DNA from: Chara braunii
Lineage: Eukaryota; Streptophyta; Charophyceae; Charales; Characeae
Direction: 5' to 3'
NCBI GenBank assembly: GCA_003427395.1
Contig: BFEA01000968.1
Coordinates: forward strand, 238,300 to 274,817
Length of the DNA stretch: 36,518 nt
Shown here: piece by piece, positions 30,796 through 36,518 of the stretch
Numbering within the stretch: the first letter of the stretch is position 1
How the letters are laid out: each line of letters starts with the position of its first letter
The notes under the pieces: model-generated
Told to the model about the DNA's origin: nothing
Databases searched by the model: none
The model's input: only the letters and a program-made list of their open reading frames with translations
Made by a program: the position numbers and the translations under genes

Positions 30796-30801
30796 AAAGG
30801 G
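30728..30801 (-). promoter_or_regulatory. -1 ribosomal frameshift signal at the protease/RT junction
   Basis: In element sense the protease frame ends CCT-TTT-TAA. The heptamer C-CCT-TTT (30801 to 30795) fits the X-XXY-YYZ slippery rule and is followed at once by the stop. A perfect 10-bp stem, GTCACTGGGT (30783-30774) with ACCCAGTGAC (30737-30728), begins 11 nt after it, with a 36-nt loop that contains a small CCC/GGG hairpin. The RT frame is exactly -1 and open upstream to the heptamer. The 11-nt spacer is a little longer than the usual 5-9. Confidence 0.75.
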
Positions 30802-31541
30802 TGAGTCGATGCAAATCTCAATTTCATCTTTCTTCCCTTAGCAGTTTCTATAACTTTCTTGAAGGCCTCAATTTGCCCGTCCTCATCCTCGAGTTTACCA
30901 AGGGCTTTCATCATTTTTGAAACATGATTGATTTCCAGTGAAATTTCTTCTTTCGCTTCACGTTTTCCTTCCTCCTTTAGCCTCCTAACCCTTTCAGCAG
31001 ATTCCTCTCTCTTGATCGATTTAGCAGATAGTTGATGCTTGAAGTCATTTTTCGTGCCGACCATAAAGGTCTGCCCTTGAGTAGTCTCTGGATCCTGTAG
31101 ACTGATCCAGGATGACCCCTCCTGACTGAAAAATTGGACCGCCTCCATCCTATGCAAGAATGGAGTTCCCAAGATACAGTCATGATCCAGATCAGGTACT
31201 ACAAAACCCAGTAACTCCACAATCATTGTCCCAATCTTGATAGGCAAATTATCAATAAATTCTTCCACGAACAGTTTTCCTGCAATATTACTCAGTACGT
31301 TTTCTGCGGGCCTATCAATAGATAAATTATATGCTTCCATCGTTCTTCGTGAAAGAAGTATCATCTCTGCCCCAGAATCTACTAGGGCTAGAATCTTCAT
31401 TTGATTAATGCGAATTGTAAGATGCCCACAACCCATGGTTGCAAGTCTCATCTTGCAACCTGGTAGTGATCTATTCACTTGGTTGGGAAAGACTGACCCC
31501 AAATAATTAACTTCTATTTTCTTTTTCTCAATCAACCTTTT
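30792..31541 (-). CDS. pro: Retropepsin-like aspartic protease and C-terminal extension
   Basis: Intact for about 249 codons after TAG 31542, in the same frame as Gag. The catalytic motif ALVDSGAEMILL lies near residue 50, and the family's second signature ILGTPFLHRM about 70 residues on. A Lys/Glu-rich helical extension of ~110 residues (ESAERVRRLKEEGKREAKEE and so on) follows before the frameshift site. The protease cleaves the Gag-Pol polyprotein; catalytic residues are present. It would be made as Gag-Pro by reading through the same frame if the TAG (Glu-Glu-stop-Lys) is a lesion. Confidence 0.9.
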   Translation of the reverse strand, partial: KRLIEKKKIEVNYLGSVFPNQVNRSLPGCKMRLATMGCGHLTIRINQMKILALVDSGAEMILLSRRTMEAYNLSIDRPAENVLSNIAGKLFVEEFIDNLPIKIGTMIVELLGFVVPDLDHDCILGTPFLHRMEAVQFFSQEGSSWISLQDPETTQGQTFMVGTKNDFKHQLSAKSIKREESAERVRRLKEEGKREAKEEISLEINHVSKMMKALGKLEDEDGQIEAFKKVIETAKGRKMKLRFASTHPF

Positions 31542-33298
31542 CTACTCTTCTCTTAGTTTGGGTGCTAATATCATTGCTTCCTTGAAAGACAGCGTCACTT
31601 CTGTTTCTTCCAGCATCTTAGTAATTACATCAGAAATCACACTTCCATCATCCAAATCACTCTTGAGAATAAATTTTCTCTTTCTCCCCTGTTCATTATT
31701 TTCCTGTGAACACTCCGGTTCAGGATCATCAAGGATGTCGATAAGTGATTCCTCAGCCTTCTTTCTTTTCTTTTCTTCTATCATTTGAGGTGTCATACGG
31801 GGTTGGTGGTTCCTTACTTCACCAACCCTGACACTAGGTTCCATGATAAGCTCTGGGGGTAAATTACCATGGAATAACATCATGTTAGCCAGGAAATGAG
31901 TCATTTCATTGGAAGAGGACTCTACTAATACAGATGGATTCTGAAAAGTAGGGTTCCCTCCCAATGGAGACTCACTTGTTGATGCCTCACTAAGCTCACA
32001 CTCTGTCAATGTTAAGGACTGCAGAGACAACCCATTCGTGGCATAAGGATCATCCGCTCTTTATACTAGTTCATTAAGCAAGTCTCCAGTGAGGAAATGA
32101 ACATTCACATTGGCCTTTCTCTTCTTCTTAATCTTCATCTTTTCATCATGTTTAAGAGCAAGAAGCCTCATACCTCCTGGATGTCTGGGATTCAACTTAT
32201 TCCATGAACTATCACAGACATGGTCCATTGCATCTTTCTTTGCCACCCCACTTCTTACATCCTCCTCAAGTGGCTTGCAATAGGTGGTAGTATGTTCATT
32301 TTCGCCACAATAGTAGCAAGTAAAACTCCTCTTAGGACGCTCATCATATTTCCTTCTCTCTCTGTTTCCTCCATCACCATTCTTCCCATTCCTTTTGGCG
32401 TTGGACGAATCCCCCTTCTTACCATGATTTTCGTTGTCATCATCATCGTCGTCATCTTCCTCACTTTCAGCCTTTTCTTTCCTCTGTCATCCACAGCATG
32501 CGTTGCAGGCCTTGCAGGCATAAAGTTAGCCATCACTTTTTGTAGAATATTCTCAGCGGTCAATTTGCTTCCTCTATTAATTCCATTCTCAGTCTCCCAA
32601 TCCTTGGCCAAAGTACTGATCTGATTCAGTGACCATTTCTTATGAGAGACAGTAGGTAGAATTCTTATGATTGCAACCATTTCATCCCATCTAAGAGGAT
32701 AATGTTGAGCTTGATTAAAAATTGCTTGCCTTTCAGTGTCAGTAAAATTTGTCAAAAATATACAGCATCTCTGGGCTTCATCCAAATATGGAATTTTTCT
32801 TGCTGTTCGGATAAAAGTATGAAGAAAAACATTGAAAGTGACGTATTTTGCTCTTCTGATATTGAGTAGGTCCTTAGTTGTGGTTGGAAATGAATCTTTC
32901 TCAAATTCCTTTTTCAGTCTCTCCTTGACTTCTTCCCAGGTAGTAGCACCTTCCATTAGTTCCTGAACTGCCAGTCTCGAACCAGTGTCACAATAAGATA
33001 GAAAATGCTTAAGTCGTTGCTTATCTGTCCAGCCATAGCTAAGTTCAAATAATTCATACTCGTCCAAAAAATCATTAACCTGAGGTCCTCTAAAGAAGGG
33101 AATTCTCTCATCTGGCCGCTTTGCTCTTGCAATATCTGACCCTCCTTTGATTGTATCAACTCTCTCGACCAGTTCCCGTATAACCCCAACCAGGGCCTCT
33201 TCATTGGTCCCTGCAGATGTGCTTGGTCTTGCTCGCCCTGCCATCTTGACCATAGACTTTCCCCAAGTATTCCCTTCTTTTTCTGTGACTTTTGTCAT
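31542..33298 (-). pseudogene. gag: Gag with CCHC zinc knuckle (frameshifted)
   Basis: Starts at ATG 33298 (AAAAATGACA). A retrotransposon Gag domain covers about residues 60-230 (PFFRGPQVNDFLDEYELFE, WEEVKERLKKEF). After ..VDDRGKK (near 32490) the frame must shift -1, into an Asp/Asn/Lys-rich stretch and then the knuckle CYYCGENEHTTTYC at 32318-32277. The A-rich site there does not fit a slippery heptamer, so I read an indel. Further stops are TAA 32058-32060 and TAG 31542-31544. The following ~170 residues are acidic/helical (KKRKKAEESLIDILDDPEPE). Gag packages the RNA and forms the particle. Confidence 0.9.
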
Positions 33299-33314
33299 TT
33301 TTCTTCTCCGCCCT

Positions 33315-33584
33315 TCAATCTCTCACTCTTCTCGCAAGAGATACAGGTTCGTTCTTCTCTTCTCTTGTCTGCTCTACCCCCTGAGAGTTTTGTACATATA
33401 TGGTATAAACAATAATTGATTGGGTAGTGATCAAGGGCAGTGCAATTCTTCTCAGCCTTCCAATGTAATCTTCAATTAAATCTTTCTCATCATCCCTACT
33501 CAGTCTTTTGTCATACACGTTTATAGTACCCCGGATCATAAAATATTGAGTCAGGTATAAAATCTCATAATCAAATTACATCAT
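33315..33584 (-). pseudogene. Type-B ORF B2, before gag
   Basis: 90 codons from ATG 33584, with a TAA at codon 3 (33576-33578) and otherwise open to TGA 33315. It has the type-B pattern: IRGTINVYDKRLS, then RLRRIALPLITTQS, then EPVSLARR. It matches B1 over its whole length (GT-x3-x-DK-x-LS ... ITT ... VSLARR). The start follows the B1 stop directly (TAAATG), and gag begins 16 nt downstream of its stop. No known family is recognised. The tight chain suggests it belongs to the element rather than the host. Confidence 0.6.
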
Positions 33585-33875
33585 TTACAGCCCGCTGTTG
33601 ATCCTTCTTGCAAGAGAGACCCGTTCCTGAAAAGTGTGGTATGATACTCTCTCAGTAGTTCCCACTTTCACCACCTTTAACAAATAGTTTATCTCAGTCT
33701 GGTCAGTGGTAATTCTCAAGGCAGAATTTCACATGCGATCTAAGAAAGGCTGCAAAAACTCAACCTCATCCAGGGTAGAAAGATTTTTGTCACAGATCCG
33801 AAGAGTCCCTTCTATCTTGACCACTCTACCTTCCAACACAACTCCTAGTGTCAGCTATTCAGTCAAACTGGGCAT
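33585..33875 (-). pseudogene. Type-B ORF B1
   Basis: 97 codons from ATG 33875 to TAA 33585-33587, with internal TAG at 33855-33857 and TGA at 33729-33731, each one transition from Gln, Arg or Trp codons. Similar to B2: IEGTLRICDKNLS, ALRITTDQT, ERVSLARR. The ATG lies 2 nt after the stop of the preceding reading frame (TAGCAATG). It is short, with mixed alpha/beta-looking composition and no signal or membrane segment. Function unknown. Confidence 0.55.
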
Positions 33876-33877
33876 TG

Positions 33878-34425
33878 CTAATCATCATAAGCAACATCTG
33901 AAAGGTAGACCTCAGGTTGGACATAATCAGGGACCTCGAATCTGTGTTCAAAGGTTTTAGGAGTAGGGATTTTATCATTACAGTGGAGTCTTTTTCTCTT
34001 GCTCTACCAATCTATGCAATGGCTTCCAACAGAGGCATCCAATCTCTCATGCTTTCAAATCCCTTAGCAATTGAGAACTCAGGAAGCCTCTCAAATTGTC
34101 TTACTTCTTTCCCCCACGTTACTTTCCTCTTTAGTTTTTCAAGTCACTCCTTGGTTCTTATGAGACTAATATAAGCGTTTGTCTGACACTTCAAGTAGTC
34201 ACCTTCTTTTTCTAGGCCTGCTGGTACATAAATTCGTACGTCCAGGCTGCCAGTACTCAGGAATTTGACCACTGGAATATGAAATATTATCGGCCCTCTC
34301 TTACAAGTCTCATATCTCAGGATCACAAAAGGATTATCACACCCTATCACCTCATACAGTTTACCCCTCACAGTAGTTATCCTGGCTACTGAGAGTATTC
34401 TTCTTGGGCTCTCTTCACTTTTCAT
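33878..34425 (-). pseudogene. Type-A ORF A4 (decayed)
   Basis: ATG 34425 overlaps the A3 stop as ATGA. It keeps the core YEVIGCDNPFVILRYE, SLDVRIYVPAG and, after an in-frame TGA at 34144, an ERLPEF...RDWMPLLEAIA end that matches the (D)DW-x3-IEFA end of A2. TAG at 34012-34014 (Trp fits) and a frame change then lead to a short Pro/Tyr tail ending at TAG 33878-33880. The most diverged and most damaged of the four. Confidence 0.65.
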
Positions 34426-34880
34426 GCAAACTTTATCATGGCATACCAATTGTATCTTGGGAATGTGAGTCCCTCAACAGGTGGTGACGGTACTCCAACA
34501 AAAGGTCTGACATAAGTGCTAAAAAAGAAATTTTTTCCCTCTCGCTCTAATCTTCTCTTCTCATCATGCACAAGATTCGACGCTCGTTGCCAACACGCAC
34601 CTTTTCGGTTTTCATCAAACCTCTGCTTTGACACATAAATCTCAATATCATATTCATCAAGATCAATAAAATAGCATGTAAGAACATACAGACTGTCATG
34701 TTCTTGTCCCGGTCTCTTTATGGCTTCATACCTCACGATCTCATAAGGAATTACAGCCTTACACGCTATAAAATTAAGAGAGTCCAACAACTTGTCTGAC
34801 TTAGCCTTACTCAGCCTTTCATGACCTTTAATTAGTCTAAACTTAGATTTCTTCCTCAAGGGTACATAACGTCGACTCAT
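34422..34880 (-). CDS. Type-A ORF A3
   Basis: 152 codons, intact. A basic N-terminal extension of ~40 residues (LRKKSKFRLIKGHERLSKAK) precedes the type-A domain: LLDSLNFIACKAVIPYEIVRYE, LYVLTCYFIDLDEYDIEIYV, a DEKRRLEREGK helix, FVGVPSPPV, NWYAMIKFA. The start overlaps the A2 stop as TGATG, and its own stop overlaps A4 as ATGA. Not recognised as any known family. No metal-binding or catalytic motif stands out, and the alternating hydrophobic LYVLTCYF and YDIEIYV strands suggest a beta-containing fold. Confidence 0.75.
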   Translation of the reverse strand: MSRRYVPLRKKSKFRLIKGHERLSKAKSDKLLDSLNFIACKAVIPYEIVRYEAIKRPGQEHDSLYVLTCYFIDLDEYDIEIYVSKQRFDENRKGACWQRASNLVHDEKRRLEREGKNFFFSTYVRPFVGVPSPPVEGLTFPRYNWYAMIKFA

Positions 34881-35365
34881 CAGACTCTTTGACCTCTTTT
34901 CACTTTCTGGGCAAACTCAATCACCGCAAACCAATCATCTTTTGATAAATTTATATCAGGTAAGGGATGAGCTGGGAATCCCTTGAAGGCAGTACATCGT
35001 GTAGATTCAGTGAAACACTTGTTCTCTCTCTCAAGCCTCTCTTTCTCTCTCAGTACCACCTCTTCAGCAAATCCCCAACATCTCCCATACACTGCGTCAA
35101 CACTTCTTTCTTTTGGGACATAGATTCTCACATCATACACATCCAGATCTGTGAAATAGAACGTCAATACATATAATTGTTCTTGTTCCCATCCGCTCTC
35201 GACCATCTCATATCTGACAACTTCATATGGAAATGCCTCTCTCTTGCTTAGAGTGTTCAGCGACCTTAGGAGACCTTCAATCTCCTCTTGACTTGGACCC
35301 GAACCTCTGCCAAAATTTGTCCTTCTTTTTCTGATTACTTCTGCCAAAATCTCTTCAGCTCTCAT
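34880..35365 (-). CDS. Type-A ORF A2
   Basis: 161 codons, intact, and the clearest type-A member. N-terminal charged helix (MRAEEILAEVIRKRR), then LLRSLNTLSKREAFPYEVVRYE (about 47-68), LYVLTFYFTDLDVYDVRIYVP (about 79-99), a REKERLERENK helix, FKGFPAHPLPD and DDWFAVIEFAQKV near the end. ATG 35365 lies inside the end of A1 (ATGAGAGCTGA). Function unknown. The repeated, co-directional arrangement implies one transcript from the 5' LTR. Confidence 0.78.
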   Translation of the reverse strand: MRAEEILAEVIRKRRTNFGRGSGPSQEEIEGLLRSLNTLSKREAFPYEVVRYEMVESGWEQEQLYVLTFYFTDLDVYDVRIYVPKERSVDAVYGRCWGFAEEVVLREKERLERENKCFTESTRCTAFKGFPAHPLPDINLSKDDWFAVIEFAQKVKRGQRV

Positions 35366-35768
35366 GACCGCCGTTTCTTTTCTCCTTTGTCAATACCATG
35401 TTGATTATTGGCAGCCAGTTAGTCCCATCACAATAGCTGTCAGGTATAGGAGGGATTGGAACAGTCTCGTATGTTACTGGCATTGTACCCCATTCCACTT
35501 TCTTCATTTGCTTGATAAAATCTGCCTTTTCGTCATAAATAAATTGGATCACGATCTCCCATAACCAATTAAAATTCTCACCATCATTGCTGCCTCCTTC
35601 CTTGACATATGGGCGGATATCATAGACATCTCCCTCCAAGAAGTGAGTCAGCACTACGCATATGGTTGAACCACAAGAGTGATAGCCCCAACAAGCTTCA
35701 TATCTGTAAGGAAATATTCCTCTTGTGGTGAGTTTAGACAATTCTTTCAGAGCATCGTCGACCAGCAT
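35355..35768 (-). CDS. Type-A ORF A1, first ORF after the 5' leader
   Basis: 137 codons from ATG 35768 (context AAACAAATGCTG), intact to TGA 35355. It lacks the long N-terminal extension of A2 and A3. It has LKELSKLTTRGIFPYRYE, VVLTHFLEGDVYDIRPYVKEG, a helical middle, then PPIPDSYCDGTNWLPIINMV. It resembles A5 near the 3' LTR more than A2 to A4 (shared D-x-RPY-x-K-x-G and PP-x-P endings). It lies about 330 bp inside the 5' LTR, so it is the first coding unit of the presumed transcript. Confidence 0.75.
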   Translation of the reverse strand: MLVDDALKELSKLTTRGIFPYRYEACWGYHSCGSTICVVLTHFLEGDVYDIRPYVKEGGSNDGENFNWLWEIVIQFIYDEKADFIKQMKKVEWGTMPVTYETVPIPPIPDSYCDGTNWLPIINMVLTKEKRNGGHES

Positions 35769-36083
35769 TTGTTTTAATCAGTCTCACTCTCTTCCTTTCA
35801 CTTCCCTTCAGTGTATTGAGAGATAATTGGGCATACCTGGTGTCAAGCTCGATTCTCTCCAGTCAATAATATCAATCTTTTTTTTCCCGATCCAGTGTGG
35901 TACCTCGCATAAGAAAAAAATAAATCATAGTCAGCATTCGTAATTCTCAAGAAAATCCGGACTTAGATGAGAATAATAGAATTAACTTGAAGCTCACAAA
36001 AATGTCAATAGTTCTCAGGTCCTAATCAAAGCTCAAAGATGATGATGACCCAGGTTCGTTCCTGGCACGAAAATATTTTCATG
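35769..36083 (-). other. 5' leader of the element
   Basis: Between the primer site and A1. It has no ORF, and a poly-pyrimidine/poly-T run lies on the + strand at about 35878-35886. Packaging or dimerisation signals would be expected here in the family, but none is identifiable by eye. Confidence 0.5.
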
Positions 36084-36101
36084 TCCCCGGCAACGACGCC
36101 A
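36084..36101 (-). other. Primer binding site, tRNA-Asp type
   Basis: Element sense TGGCGTCGTTGCCGGGGA, 4 nt inside the LTR end. As I recall plant tRNA-Asp(GTC), its 3' end is complementary to this with one mismatch (GCGCC in the tRNA complement). This confirms the element's direction and places 36106 as the LTR/internal boundary. Confidence 0.85.
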
Positions 36102-36105
36102 TTTT

Positions 36106-36518
36106 TGTCGCATTTTTTCCAGTCGGGCCACTTCGGACGACCAGAAAGCCAACAGGCTGTCGCGCAGGATTTTGTAAGTGATTGAAATAAGTAAAATAAA
36201 ATTAATTAATGCAAATCCCTTCCTGTTGTGTGCGTCCGACTTCCAGCGAGACCCTTCAATTGCGGTCTTCGCCGGTCCCCGGTCTTAGGAATCTTTTATT
36301 TTGATTCGAAACAGCAAACAATTATGCAAATAATAATCATAAAATTATAGGGTGCTATGCATGCATCAATCATGTCAATCTGATTTTGAGAACTGTGACA
36401 AAACATCCGCAAAGGCAATCATTGAACAAGAACAATGCAGAAAATAAGACTGACTGACTCGAGCAAAGACAGGGGCAATTGAGTGAGGGAAGAATGATAA
36501 CTCATAATGATCTCAGGA
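36106..36518 (-). repeat. 5' LTR of the Ty3/gypsy element (cut by the window edge)
   Basis: Matches 16093-16505 base for base in length. It starts TGTCGC on the + strand, so in element sense it ends ...GCGACA. Its upstream part, including the promoter, lies outside the window. Confidence 0.92.

Noticed and set aside
32470-32500. Programmed frameshift inside gag
   Set aside because: The zero-frame codons there do not fit X-XXY-YYZ, and the zinc knuckle would lie after the shift, so a simple indel is more likely.

Overview
The window reads as repeat-dense nuclear DNA of a large-genome eukaryote. There is no bacterial operon, no rRNA and no convincing tRNA gene. It holds microsatellites, minisatellites, assembly Ns, decayed retroelements and a Ty3/gypsy element primed by tRNA-Asp, a primer typical of plant-lineage (Athila/Tat-like) elements. 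The Gag-like fragment at 8.9-9.95 kb resembles, from memory, Gag proteins of charophyte algae such as Chara. I therefore favour a streptophyte alga, as an inference only.

Layout. 0-1.9 kb: simple repeats and a small exon-like ORF. 1.98-4.29 kb: a tandem array of short hairpins with changing stems and a constant CGT (or CCGGGT) loop, in ~50 bp units inside ~369 bp units. Its last member overlaps the start of an 86-codon, very basic ORF (4298-4558). 4.6-8.9 kb: mostly non-coding, with a hairpin/tRNA-like patch, an unrecognised ORF with a broken tandem exon copy, and several tandem duplications. 8.9-10 kb: a retrotransposon Gag fragment duplicated in tandem. 10.7-11.76 kb: satellite DNA, a G-rich minisatellite and a 124-N gap. 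11.8-13.8 kb (+) and 22.2-24.4 kb (-): two diverged inverted copies of one ~2 kb element, each with the same unrecognised ~174-codon ORF, in which most nucleotide differences I compared are synonymous.

16.09-36.5 kb: a very long LTR retrotransposon read on the minus strand, with the left LTR and part of the right LTR visible. In element order it has: 5' LTR, tRNA-Asp primer site, a chain of small ORFs (four paralogous type-A ORFs, then two paralogous type-B ORFs), Gag with a CCHC knuckle, protease, a -1 frameshift signal, RT, RNase H, an acidic linker, integrase, then ~10 kb of 3' region containing the nested inverted element and another type-A ORF, and the 3' LTR. The chain ORFs are joined by stop/start overlaps (ATGAGAGCTGA, TGATG, ATGA) or very short gaps, which suggests polycistronic translation by termination-reinitiation. 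The protease/RT junction carries a slippery CCCTTTT directly before the stop, and a perfect 10-bp stem 11 nt downstream.

The copy is dead. Pol has ten internal stops and one frameshift, Gag-Pro two stops and one frameshift, and three catalytic or metal-binding residues are replaced. The lesions fit C:G to T:A transitions. The first three type-A ORFs and the 3' type-A ORF are intact.
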